Positions 8,811 to 17,008 of a stretch of DNA of 64,000 nt are shown one piece after another. The stretch spans positions 4,154,001 through 4,218,000 of the forward strand of contig NZ_VFNU01000001.1 of NCBI RefSeq assembly GCF_006715725.1. The letters run 5' to 3'. The position numbers were made by a program, and so were the translations under genes. The DNA comes from Nocardioides sp. SLBN-35 (lineage in GTDB: Bacteria; Actinomycetota; Actinomycetes; Propionibacteriales; Nocardioidaceae). The notes below the pieces were generated by a model. It was given only the letters and a program-made list of their open reading frames with translations. It did not search any database and was not told the DNA's origin. Positions within the stretch are counted from its first letter, which is position 1. Each line of letters starts with the position of its first letter.

Positions 8811-10397
8811 GTGCCGCGTCCTGGATGGGGTCGGTTCCGGACTCCGCGCCCCCACGCCGACCGGAAGCGGCCGGCTCTGTCCACGTGGGTCGCGTTCGGG
8901 GCCATCGCCTGTCTGCTGGGCATCTGGTCCCTCGCCACTCCCCTGTGGTCGACACCCGATGCTCCGTCGCACGAGATGGCGGCCTACGCCATCGGGCACG
9001 GCGACCTGACCCCGGAGTTCTCCTCGGACGAGGCCTTCGGGGTCAACACGAACGCCGTCGTCCACGTCCCCAAGGGGATCGTGCGCAGTGCCCAGTCGGC
9101 GGTGTGCTACTTCTTCCATCCTGAGACGCCGGCGAGCTGCATACGGGCCGTCGGCGACTCGGAGAAGCAGGTCAGGTACCTGACGTCGGCGGGTCGCAGC
9201 TTCCCGGTCTACTACGGGCTGACCGGGATCGCCTCGAACTTCGGCGACAACCTGCAGTCGCTCTACCTGCAGCGTGCCGCCGCCATCGGCCTGTGCGCGT
9301 GGATGCTCGCGTGGGCCGTGGCGGGATGCCTCTCCCTGCGTCGGCCTGCCGTCGCCGTCACCGGGGTCGCGGTCTCGTTCACACCGATGCTGGCCTACCT
9401 CGGCGGCGCGGTGAACCCCAACACCTTCGAGATCGCCGCCGCCTACGCGCTCGTCGCCTGCTCGATCGCCTTCTACAGCCACGCCGCCGACGGGTCGGGC
9501 GAGAAGTGGCTGCGCCGAGCGATGGTCGCCGCGATGATCCTGGGCTCGACCCGGATCCTCGGTCCGGCATGGCTGGCCGTGTGGGCCGTGGCCCTGCTGA
9601 TCATCTACGGCAGGCGCGCCGTCACCGACGTCTGGAAGGCTCGCTCCCGGCTCTGGCTGGCCCTGCCGGTCCTCGGCGTGCTCGCGAACATGGCGTGGTT
9701 GAGCCGGTCCGGAGCGAACAACATCCGCGAGCAGCCGCTGTTCGACCTCTCGTTCGCCGAACGGCTCGACCTCTCGGCCACGCAGATCAACCAGTCGTTG
9801 ACCCAGATGATCGGTGCCTTCGGCTGGCTCGACACCGCTCTTCCGGCCAACCTCCTGATCTCCTACATGGCACTGCTCGTCGTCATCCTCGCACTCGGGT
9901 GGGCAGGCCTCCGTCCGCGCCAGATCGCGGCCGGAGGCGCCGTACTGCTGCTCTCCTGGCTGCTTCCGGTCCTCCTCCAGGCGTGGAAGTGGAATCTCCA
10001 GGGCCCCGTGTGGCAGGGCCGCTACATGCTGCCGACGATCGGCATGGCCCCGATCCTCCTGCTCTGCCTGGCGGCCCAGTCGCCGCTGTCCGATGCGCAG
10101 TGGAACACCCGCACGATCCACTGGACCCGCATCGGCGCACTGGCAGGTCTGGGCGTGCTCCACCTGTGGGCGTTCGCGACCTTGATGCAGCGCAACGTCC
10201 ACGGAGTCGGGGCGCCGGGCGGCGAGCACCCGACGTTGCCTGCCTGGCAGCCCCCGCTGGGGCAGACGACGCTGACGTTGGCGCTCGTCGCCACGATGGC
10301 GGTCATCATCACCCTCATAGCCCGGCTGTCGTCGCAGGTGCCGAGTCCCGTGGCGGATCCACCGTCACTCCCCTCTCCGCAGTCGCCGTCCGACTGA
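8811..10397 (+). CDS. DUF2142-type polytopic membrane protein
   Basis: The 528-residue membrane protein has about twelve hydrophobic segments. The first extracytoplasmic loop carries STPDAPSHEMAAYAIGHG, the PDxPxH-type motif typical of DUF2142 proteins, a GT-C-like group common in actinobacterial glycan loci. Further conserved-looking blocks are YLGGAVNPNTFEIAAAYA and GPVWQGRYMLPT. The GTG at 8811 lies 4 bases after the epimerase stop, so it is probably cotranscribed. The likely role is lipid-linked sugar transfer or export at the membrane; this is inference from the family. Confidence 0.8.
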   Translation: MPRPGWGRFRTPRPHADRKRPALSTWVAFGAIACLLGIWSLATPLWSTPDAPSHEMAAYAIGHGDLTPEFSSDEAFGVNTNAVVHVPKGIVRSAQSAVCYFFHPETPASCIRAVGDSEKQVRYLTSAGRSFPVYYGLTGIASNFGDNLQSLYLQRAAAIGLCAWMLAWAVAGCLSLRRPAVAVTGVAVSFTPMLAYLGGAVNPNTFEIAAAYALVACSIAFYSHAADGSGEKWLRRAMVAAMILGSTRILGPAWLAVWAVALLIIYGRRAVTDVWKARSRLWLALPVLGVLANMAWLSRSGANNIREQPLFDLSFAERLDLSATQINQSLTQMIGAFGWLDTALPANLLISYMALLVVILALGWAGLRPRQIAAGGAVLLLSWLLPVLLQAWKWNLQGPVWQGRYMLPTIGMAPILLLCLAAQSPLSDAQWNTRTIHWTRIGALAGLGVLHLWAFATLMQRNVHGVGAPGGEHPTLPAWQPPLGQTTLTLALVATMAVIITLIARLSSQVPSPVADPPSLPSPQSPSD

Positions 10398-10427
10398 CGC
10401 CCGCGACCGCCGCAGGCGGTCCGTTGG

Positions 10428-10433
10428 TAGGGT
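10428..10433 (+). promoter_or_regulatory. Leaderless-type -10 box (TAGGGT)
   Basis: TAGGGT is followed by 8 bases and then the ATG at 10442, with no ribosome binding site visible. This fits a leaderless promoter for the short acyltransferase. Confidence 0.4.
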
Positions 10434-10441
10434 TCGCGACC

Positions 10442-10891
10442 ATGACCTCCGCCGAGGCCGCAGGGGCATCCCTGCCGCCCAACCGCTACAACGAGCACGC
10501 GTGGATCGTCGGTGATCCGGACATCGGCGAGGGCACCTGGATCGGGGCCTTCACCGTCATCGACGGGTCCGGCGGACTGGTGATCGGCCGCGGGTGCGAC
10601 ATCTCGTCCGGCGTCCACATCTACACCCACTCGTCCGCCAAGCGCTGCGTCAGCGGCCGCCGGTTCCCCGAGGTCGAGCGTCAGCCCGTGCGCATCGGCG
10701 ACCGTGTGTTCATCGGAGCCGGCGCCATCATCAACATGGGTGTCGAGATCGGCGACGAGGCGGTCGTCGGTGCCGGCGCCGTCGTCACCTCCGACGTACC
10801 GGCGCGTGCCGTCGTCGCGGGCGTCCCGGCACGGGTCGTCGCGACCGTCGACCTCGGCGATCCGACCCAGCCGGCGTTCCCCCCGGCGTAG
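10442..10891 (+). CDS. Short hexapeptide-repeat acyltransferase (WbbJ/maltose acetyltransferase type)
   Basis: The 149-residue product is almost entirely left-handed beta-helix: IGEGTWIGAFTVIDGSGGL, the catalytic His region VHIYTHSSAKRCVSG, then IGDRVFIGAGAIINMGVEIG and the closing VPARAVVAGVPARVV typical of WbbJ/LacA-type acetyltransferases. It likely O- or N-acetylates a sugar from acetyl-CoA. It stands between the DUF2142 gene and the convergent oxidoreductase. Gfo/Idh/MocA oxidoreductase, aminotransferase and acetyltransferase are also the three activities of diacetamido-uronic acid synthesis (WlbA, WlbC, WlbB). Confidence 0.88.
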   Translation: MTSAEAAGASLPPNRYNEHAWIVGDPDIGEGTWIGAFTVIDGSGGLVIGRGCDISSGVHIYTHSSAKRCVSGRRFPEVERQPVRIGDRVFIGAGAIINMGVEIGDEAVVGAGAVVTSDVPARAVVAGVPARVVATVDLGDPTQPAFPPA

Positions 10892-10903
10892 GTCAGGCGC
10901 AGG

Positions 10904-11863
10904 TCAGGCGGAGCGCAGCGCGAGCACCTGGTCGACCACCCGGTGCGCGGGAAGGATCGACGCCCGCTCCTCGTCCACGTCCACCTTGCCCGCCACGAGG
11001 TCGACGAAGTGGTTGAGCTGGCCGAGCAGGGGCTCGACCCCCGCGATGTCGGGGATCTCGATCTCGGTGAACTGGCGGAACCCGCTCTGCCCCTCGGCCT
11101 CGGAGACCGTCGCGTGACGGTAGCTGGTGAGGCCGCGACGCAACAGGTCGACCTCGATCATCCGGTCGAGCTCCTGGATCACCATGGTGCGCACCTTGGT
11201 CTGACCCATGCGGCTGGCGGACACCGAGGCGATCCCGCCCGAGGTGAAGCGGAGCGAGGCCTCGACGATGTCCTCGGCGCCCGGCACGGACTCCGGGTGG
11301 AACTGGCCGACCTCGACGTCGAACTTGTCCGGGTGGTCCCCACCGAAGACCTGCACGACGAGGTCGATGTCGTGGACGAGCAGGTCCCACGCGACACCGG
11401 TCTTGATCCGGGGCGCGTACGGCGAGTGCCGGGTCGCCCGCACGTAGAGCGGGTTCTCCACCATGCTCAGCGCGACCGTCACCGCAGGATTGAACCGCTC
11501 GAGCAGGCCGCACATGAGCGGCGTGCCGGCGGCGATCGAAGCATCGACGAGCTCCTGGGTCTGCGCCAGCGACGGACACAGCGGCTTCTCCACGAGCAGC
11601 GGGAGACCACGCGCGATGACCTCGCGCGCGAGGTCGAAGTGGTACTCGGTCGGCGCCGCGATCACAGCCGCGTCGACGTCGCCGATGCCGTCGAGCGAGG
11701 GCACCCAGGTCGAGCCGTGCTTCTCGGCGACAGCCCGCCCGGTCTCCTCGTGCGGGTCGACCACCACGGCGAGGTCGGTGCGCTCGCTGCTGGCGATGAC
11801 GCGGGCGTGGTTGCGCCCCATCGAGCCGGAACCGATGAGGGCGACACGGAGCTGTGCGGACAT
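10904..11863 (-). CDS. Gfo/Idh/MocA-family oxidoreductase
   Basis: The 319-residue NAD(P)-dependent sugar oxidoreductase starts with the Rossmann motif VALIGSGSMGRNHARVI, has the family-defining LLVEKPLC and continues with GLLERFNPA and the substrate-side HDIDLVVQVFGG. WlbA/WbpB members oxidise the 3-OH of UDP-GlcNAc-uronate before transamination. With two aminotransferases and two acyltransferases nearby, that role is attractive but unproved. Its start faces the flippase-like gene at 11993. Confidence 0.9.
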   Translation of the reverse strand: MSAQLRVALIGSGSMGRNHARVIASSERTDLAVVVDPHEETGRAVAEKHGSTWVPSLDGIGDVDAAVIAAPTEYHFDLAREVIARGLPLLVEKPLCPSLAQTQELVDASIAAGTPLMCGLLERFNPAVTVALSMVENPLYVRATRHSPYAPRIKTGVAWDLLVHDIDLVVQVFGGDHPDKFDVEVGQFHPESVPGAEDIVEASLRFTSGGIASVSASRMGQTKVRTMVIQELDRMIEVDLLRRGLTSYRHATVSEAEGQSGFRQFTEIEIPDIAGVEPLLGQLNHFVDLVAGKVDVDEERASILPAHRVVDQVLALRSA

Positions 11864-11992
11864 GCGCGGGACCTAGCACTGGACGTCGGGACGCGGGAAC
11901 TGTACCGGAGACACGGGGCAGCTCCGGGATCCACGGTTTGGGTCCCCCGTGAGGCAGGATGAGATGTCCGTCCGCCCGAACTGGAGAGTCCG

Positions 11993-13048
11993 ATGTCCTC
12001 GCCCGACGCCACGTCGACCACCACGTCGACCACGTCGGCGACCACGTCGACAACCTCGACCACGGCGCCACCGCCCGCAGCCGCGCACACCCTGGCCGGC
12101 CGACTCTTCCACTGGGGCCGGATCGCCCTGGTCCTTGCCGTCGTGCTCGCCGCGTTCTGGACCGTCCAGTCCCACTGGTCCGAGGTCAGCGACACCATCA
12201 GCACGATGTCGTGGACGACCCTGCTCCCGGCATTCCTCTGCCTGCCCCTCGCGATCGCGTGCTCGACCCTGAGCTGGCAGTTCCTCGTCGACGAGATCGG
12301 TGAGCCGATCGGGGCCGCCCGCGGAGCGCAGATCTTCCTGGTCGGACAGCTCGGCAAGTACCTCCCCGGATCGGTGTGGGCCTACGTGCTCCAGATGGAG
12401 CTCGGCCGCCGGGCCGGACTCGCCCGCGCCCGCATCTTCACCGCGACCGTGTTCTCGCTCGCCGTCGCCGTCGTCGCCGCGCTGCTGACCGGCGCCCTGG
12501 TCATCCCGTCGCTCATCGACAACGACGACTCGCTGGCGCCCCTGCAGTGGCTGTACCTGCTCCTGCCCATCGGACTGGTCTGCCTGCACCCGAGAGTGCT
12601 CGACCGGCTCGTCGGGTTCGGGTTCAAGCTGCTGCGCCGCCCACAGCGCGACCACCCGGTCCGCGGACGCGCCATCGTCTTGTCGCTCGCGGCCGCGGTG
12701 GCGTCGTACTTCTTCTTCGGGCTCCACCTGTGGCTCCTGACCGACGGGGCAGGAGACGGCGCCGGCCTGCTCCTCACCTGCGTCGGAACGATGGCCGTCG
12801 CGATGATCTCCGGGCTGTTCTTCTTCATCCTGCCGTCCGGCGCAGGCGTGCGGGAGCTGGTGATCGTGACCGCGCTGGCGCCGTACGTCGGCACCGGCAC
12901 CGCGATCGCACTGGCCGCCGTCTCCCGCGTCATGCTCACCGCGGCGGACATCGTGACCGCCGCGGGCGCGGCCGCGGTCGGGATCTACGAGCGGCGTCGG
13001 CACGGGCCGATCCACCACGATCCCGGCATCGAGGACGACGAGCGCTGA
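11993..13048 (+). CDS. LPG-synthase-TM / flippase-like membrane protein
   Basis: The 351-residue membrane protein has 8 or so hydrophobic segments and the hallmark GQLGKYLPGSVWAYVLQ of the lysylphosphatidylglycerol synthase transmembrane family (AglD/MprF N-terminal type). A GGAGAG ribosome binding site precedes the ATG. The first 30 residues are a Ser/Thr repeat (TSTTSTTSATTS), encoded by near-repeats of ACCACGTCGACC, and are probably a recently expanded low-complexity cytoplasmic tail. Such proteins in glycan loci are thought to move or handle lipid-linked sugars. Confidence 0.82.
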   Translation: MSSPDATSTTTSTTSATTSTTSTTAPPPAAAHTLAGRLFHWGRIALVLAVVLAAFWTVQSHWSEVSDTISTMSWTTLLPAFLCLPLAIACSTLSWQFLVDEIGEPIGAARGAQIFLVGQLGKYLPGSVWAYVLQMELGRRAGLARARIFTATVFSLAVAVVAALLTGALVIPSLIDNDDSLAPLQWLYLLLPIGLVCLHPRVLDRLVGFGFKLLRRPQRDHPVRGRAIVLSLAAAVASYFFFGLHLWLLTDGAGDGAGLLLTCVGTMAVAMISGLFFFILPSGAGVRELVIVTALAPYVGTGTAIALAAVSRVMLTAADIVTAAGAAAVGIYERRRHGPIHHDPGIEDDER

Positions 13049-13052
13049 GGCG

Positions 13053-14255
13053 TCAGGCTCCCTGCGCCTGCGCGACCCGCTGGACGATCTCGTCGGCGAT
13101 GGGCAGCGCCGACGTGGCGGCTGGCGACGGCGCGTTGACGACGTGGAGGCCCCGCGCGGTCTGGCGCAGCAGGAAGTCGTGGACGAAGGAGCCGTCCCGC
13201 ATCACGGCCTGTGCCCGGATGCCGGCCTCGCGAGGCGTGAGGTCCTCGAGGCGCAGGTCGGGGCAGTACTTCTGGCACAGCTTGAGATAGCCACGCTTCG
13301 ACACCGAGTTCCACATCTCCCGCGCGCCCGTGCGGACGTTGTTGCGCGCCACGTGCCAGATGCCCGGGAACCTCACGATGTCGGCGGCGTCGCGACGGTC
13401 GAACGAGAACTTGGGGTAGCCCTCGCGGGCGAGCCCGAGCACCGCGTTCGGCCCGACGTTGAGCCCGCCGTCGACGGTCGGGGTCAGGTGGACGCCGAGG
13501 AACGGCAGGTCCGGGTCGGGGATGGGGTAGATCAGGGTGCGCGCGAGGTCCGCACGTTCGGGCCGGACGTCGTAGTACTCGCCCCGGAAGGGAATCATCG
13601 CGAAGTCGACGTCGATGCCCGCCATGGCGGCGACCCGGTCGGCCTGGATGCCGGCGCAGTAGACGACGTAGTCGGCCACCACCTCACCGGCGGTCGTGGA
13701 GAGCACGACCTCCCTGCCCGTCTCGCGCACGCCCGTGAGCGCCGTCCGCGTCATCAGGGTGCCGCCGGCCTTCTCGACCAGGCCGGCGAGCGCCGTGTTG
13801 ATCTGGCGGTAGTCGGTGATGCCGGTCGTGGTCAGGTGCAGGGCGCCCAGGCCCACGATGTGGGGCTCGCGCTCGCGCAGCTCGGCGGCGCTGAGGACCG
13901 CTGCGGAGATCTGGTTGACCTCGGCCCGCTCCGCGAGCGCCTGCATGCCGGCGAGCTCGGCCGGAGTCGTGGCGACCAGCAGCTTGCCGATCCGGTCCCA
14001 CGGGACGCCGTGCTCCTCGGCGAAGCGCTCGGTCGCGGCGGCGCCGGCTCGGCACAGCTCGGCCTTGAGGCTTCCCGGCGCGTAGTAGATGCCGGAGTGG
14101 ATGACGCCGGAGTTGTGGCCGGTCTGGTGGCGGCCGAAGCCGTCCTCCTTGTCCAGCAGCAGGACGCTGCGCCCCGGGAAGCGCTCGGTGAGCGCCCGTG
14201 CGGTCGCGGCGCCCACGATGCCGCCACCGACGACGACGTAGTCGAAGCGGTTCAT
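13053..14255 (-). CDS. lhgO: L-2-hydroxyglutarate oxidase-like FAD enzyme
   Basis: The 400-residue FAD-dependent DAO-family protein has dinucleotide loop VVVGGGIVGAATARAL, the LhgO-type QTGHNSGVIHSGIYY near residue 40, a substrate-side FRGEYYDV and the C-terminal FAD contact NAPSPAATSALPIA. LhgO oxidises L-2-hydroxyglutarate and passes electrons to quinone. The ATG at 14255 overlaps the stop of the upstream glycosyltransferase (ATGA), so it is the last gene of the leftward glycan operon. That location is odd for a central-metabolism repair enzyme and may mean a related 2-hydroxyacid or sugar-acid substrate. Confidence 0.88.
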   Translation of the reverse strand: MNRFDYVVVGGGIVGAATARALTERFPGRSVLLLDKEDGFGRHQTGHNSGVIHSGIYYAPGSLKAELCRAGAAATERFAEEHGVPWDRIGKLLVATTPAELAGMQALAERAEVNQISAAVLSAAELREREPHIVGLGALHLTTTGITDYRQINTALAGLVEKAGGTLMTRTALTGVRETGREVVLSTTAGEVVADYVVYCAGIQADRVAAMAGIDVDFAMIPFRGEYYDVRPERADLARTLIYPIPDPDLPFLGVHLTPTVDGGLNVGPNAVLGLAREGYPKFSFDRRDAADIVRFPGIWHVARNNVRTGAREMWNSVSKRGYLKLCQKYCPDLRLEDLTPREAGIRAQAVMRDGSFVHDFLLRQTARGLHVVNAPSPAATSALPIADEIVQRVAQAQGA

Positions 14256-15931
14256 GCCCGCCGGTCCCCGGCCCGCGACCCGCCGGTACGACGGGCCGCC
14301 GCGCGCCGCGCGCGCAGCGTCCGGGCCCAGGCCTTCTCCTCGCGCTCGTGGGCACGTCGGCGGGCATCGGCGGGAGTGAGTGGCTGCTCGGGGTAGTCGG
14401 GCGAGTAGGGATCGCGGTCCGGCCCGCCCCACCTGGACACGATGAAGTCACGTTCGTACTTGTGCACGCGTCGCTCGCGGGTGCGGGACTCGAAGTGGAA
14501 GAGCTCGCACTGGGCCATGTAGAGGATGCGGTAGCCGCGGGCGGTGATCTTGTAGCAGAAGTCGACGTCGTTGAAGTTCAGCGGAAGCTGCTCCGTCAGG
14601 CCGCCGACCTCGAAGTAGGTGTCTCGCCGGATGCCGGTACAGGCGCCGGTGACTCCGCTGACCTCGCGGTTGACGACGTTCATCCGCCCCCGTCCCGCCG
14701 TGTCGCCGGGGAACAGCCGGTAGGGGTGGTCCCAGTTCCGGTTGACCCAGGCCAGACCGGCGTGCTGGATGCTGGTGTCCTCGAAGTACAGCTTGGCGCC
14801 GGTCGCACCGACCCCGGGCTCCTCCAGCGGCGCCAGCAGCTCGCGTACCCAGCCGGGGTTGCGGACCTCGACGTCGTCGTTGAGCAGGATCAGGCGCTCG
14901 CCGGTGGAGGCGAGGACGCCGCGGTTCATCTTGCGGCTGTAGTTGAAGGGCTCGTCGAAGCGCACCAGGACGAGGTGGTCTCCCGCGACCTGCCGGAGCT
15001 CCTCGAGCACGCTCGCCGGGGTGCCGACGTCGTAGACGACGACGATCTCCATCCGGGGGTGGTAGGCGAACTCCAGGACGGAGCGGACCGCGTCGACGAC
15101 CAGGACCCGACGCCGGCCCCAGACCTGTGCGGACGAACCGCGCGTCGGGATCACCACGCTCACCGTGCGCTCGGCGGGGAAGTCGCGGACGATGCGGACG
15201 TGGTTGGCCCCCACCGCGTGGGCGACACCCCGGATGCCGACACGGTCGAGGTGCTCCTGCACGACGCGGGCCCCGGTTGCGAGCGCCTCCGGCGATGTGT
15301 CGGGCCGCGGCCTCGCGATCCGCGACCGGTGCAGGATCTTGGGCAGGTGGACGATGCGCCGAGCCTGCTCGGTGACTCGGAGCACCAGGTCGTGGTCGCA
15401 GGAACTGCCGAGGTCGGTCCGCAGCCGACCGACCGAGCGCACCAGGTCGGTCCGCAGGACGGCGAGCTGGCCGCAGTAGTTCTGCGCCCGCAGCCGCTCG
15501 GGCGACCACACCGGCTTGATGATGTCGTCGTCGCCGTCCAGGGTGCGCCGGGTCTCGTCGGAGTAGAGGAAGTCGACGTCGTGGGCATTCCCGATCGCCC
15601 TGGCGTTGGCCGCCAGCGCGTTGGGCGTCAGCAGGCCGCCGGGGGCGAGGAAGGCGATGAACTCCCCTTGCGCCGCATCGAGGCCGTCGTTCGAGGCCTC
15701 GGCCACGTTGCCGCGCTCGGCCCGCGCCAGGACGCGGATGCGGCTGTCACGGCCGGCCTGCCGGCGCAGGGCGCTGCTGACCTCGGCACTCGTCGAGCCG
15801 TTGTCGACCAGGATCAGCTCCCAGTCCCCGAAGGTCTGCGCCAGCACCGCGTCGACCGTCTCGACGAGCGGGTCGATCAGCGGCTCGGTGAGCGGAACGA
15901 CCAGGGTGAAGAGCGGAGCGTCAGCCGTCAT
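14252..15931 (-). CDS. Double-domain GT2 glycosyltransferase with degenerate first domain
   Basis: The 559-residue protein has two GT-A domains in tandem, about residues 5-240 and 255-515, followed by a basic 40-residue tail. It is paralogous to the products at 17009-18688 and 18706-20328. In domain 2 the NDDVE motif (residues 351-355), EPFNYSRKMN and the later NFNDVDFCYKI are intact. In domain 1 the metal-binding DHDD of the paralogues is replaced by APGG (residues 96-99), QDHDL is changed to CDHDL, and LYHWR is changed to LHRSR. Domain 1 is therefore probably non-catalytic. The ATG at 15931 overlaps the stop of the methyltransferase gene. Likely role: adding one specific sugar of a surface polysaccharide. 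Confidence 0.88.
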   Translation of the reverse strand: MTADAPLFTLVVPLTEPLIDPLVETVDAVLAQTFGDWELILVDNGSTSAEVSSALRRQAGRDSRIRVLARAERGNVAEASNDGLDAAQGEFIAFLAPGGLLTPNALAANARAIGNAHDVDFLYSDETRRTLDGDDDIIKPVWSPERLRAQNYCGQLAVLRTDLVRSVGRLRTDLGSSCDHDLVLRVTEQARRIVHLPKILHRSRIARPRPDTSPEALATGARVVQEHLDRVGIRGVAHAVGANHVRIVRDFPAERTVSVVIPTRGSSAQVWGRRRVLVVDAVRSVLEFAYHPRMEIVVVYDVGTPASVLEELRQVAGDHLVLVRFDEPFNYSRKMNRGVLASTGERLILLNDDVEVRNPGWVRELLAPLEEPGVGATGAKLYFEDTSIQHAGLAWVNRNWDHPYRLFPGDTAGRGRMNVVNREVSGVTGACTGIRRDTYFEVGGLTEQLPLNFNDVDFCYKITARGYRILYMAQCELFHFESRTRERRVHKYERDFIVSRWGGPDRDPYSPDYPEQPLTPADARRRAHEREEKAWARTLRARRAAARRTGGSRAGDRRA

Positions 15932-16923
15932 CGACGAAGGCCGCCGAGGCCGGTGACGAAGCGACCGACCCGCCAGGTCCTCGACGAGCGCACGGCCGTG
16001 ACCTCGGCGCGCGACTTCGCCGTCGCCGTACGAGCGTCGTCGAGCTTCTCGCGCGTGGCCTTGAGGCGACGACGCAGGTTCTTCAGCTCCCGCTCCTGGC
16101 GGGCGACGGTCGCCTCCAGTCCGAGCACGTGGTCGATGGCAGTGAGGTCGGCGTGGAGCGCGAGCACCTCGGCATCGTCGACGACGCGCCGCACACCGAC
16201 CGAGTCCTCGACCTCGGCGAGCCGCCGACTCGTCGCGAGCAGCGCGCTCGTCTTCTCCGAGATCTCGATCAGGGCCGGGACCAGTCGCGACTCGTAGCGC
16301 TCGACGATGCTCCGCTTGCTGAGGTCGGCACGCTCGAACAGGACCGCCCACGGCGCCAGGAAGGTGACGTCCGCGTCGAGGCGCCGGTAGAAGCCACGCT
16401 CCGCGAACCAGGCCACCCACTCCTGGGTCGGGTGCACGTTGATGTGCGTCGCCTCGTAGAAGTCGGAGGGGCTCGAGCTGAACAGGATCGTGTCGGTCGC
16501 CGCGCAGATGTTGTCGATCGCCTTCTGGGCGTCGCCGGGCGACATGTGCTCGACGACCTCGACGCAGGTGATCAGGTCGTAGGGTCCGCCGAGCGGCTCG
16601 GTCGCCGACTGCACGGACAGCCGGTTCCGCACGTCCGGGTGCGAGGTCTCGACGGCGTGGTCCGAGATGTCGACGCCCCTGGCGTCGACGCCCTCCTGCG
16701 CCAGCGCCTGGACCAGGAGTCCCCGGGCACACCCGACGTCGAGGCTGGTCCGAGGCTCGACGAGGCCGACGATGCGCTGCGCAGCCCCGGTGAAGAACGC
16801 CCGCCACTCGTCGTCCTCCCACCGGTAGTCGTCGTTGCCACCGAGGTGCGCCCGGTAGTAACTGCTGCCGTAGTCAGACGAGCCGGTCGAGGGACTGGTG
16901 GCCTGATCGCTGTCGGAAGTCAT
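15928..16923 (-). CDS. SAM-dependent methyltransferase with coiled-coil tail
   Basis: The 331-residue protein has a methyltransferase N-terminal half: SLDVGCARGLLVQALA near residue 60 (motif I), ARGVDISDHAV (motif II region) and CVEVVEHMSP. Residues 230-330 are an alpha-helical, Arg/Lys/Glu-rich coiled coil ending SSRTWRVGRFVTGLGGLRR. The small protein at 20325-20606 has the same tail without a methyltransferase domain. Methyltransferase-coiled-coil proteins such as WbdD terminate and measure O-antigen chains, so a chain-capping role is plausible. TAGGGT (16971-16966 on the leftward strand) could give this gene its own promoter. Confidence 0.87.
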   Translation of the reverse strand: MTSDSDQATSPSTGSSDYGSSYYRAHLGGNDDYRWEDDEWRAFFTGAAQRIVGLVEPRTSLDVGCARGLLVQALAQEGVDARGVDISDHAVETSHPDVRNRLSVQSATEPLGGPYDLITCVEVVEHMSPGDAQKAIDNICAATDTILFSSSPSDFYEATHINVHPTQEWVAWFAERGFYRRLDADVTFLAPWAVLFERADLSKRSIVERYESRLVPALIEISEKTSALLATSRRLAEVEDSVGVRRVVDDAEVLALHADLTAIDHVLGLEATVARQERELKNLRRRLKATREKLDDARTATAKSRAEVTAVRSSRTWRVGRFVTGLGGLRR

Positions 16924-17008
16924 GGGTGTCGATCCGTCTTCGTTCGGGTTGCGGGAACGCCTGGAACCCTACTTGATCGAGCCCCTGAACCCGGCGACCG
17001 CGGCAGCC

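Noticed and set aside
13053..14255. D-amino acid oxidase or glycerol-3-phosphate dehydrogenase
   Set aside because: The HNSGVIHSGIYY block and the C-terminal SPSPAAT-like FAD motif match L-2-hydroxyglutarate oxidase-type proteins more closely.
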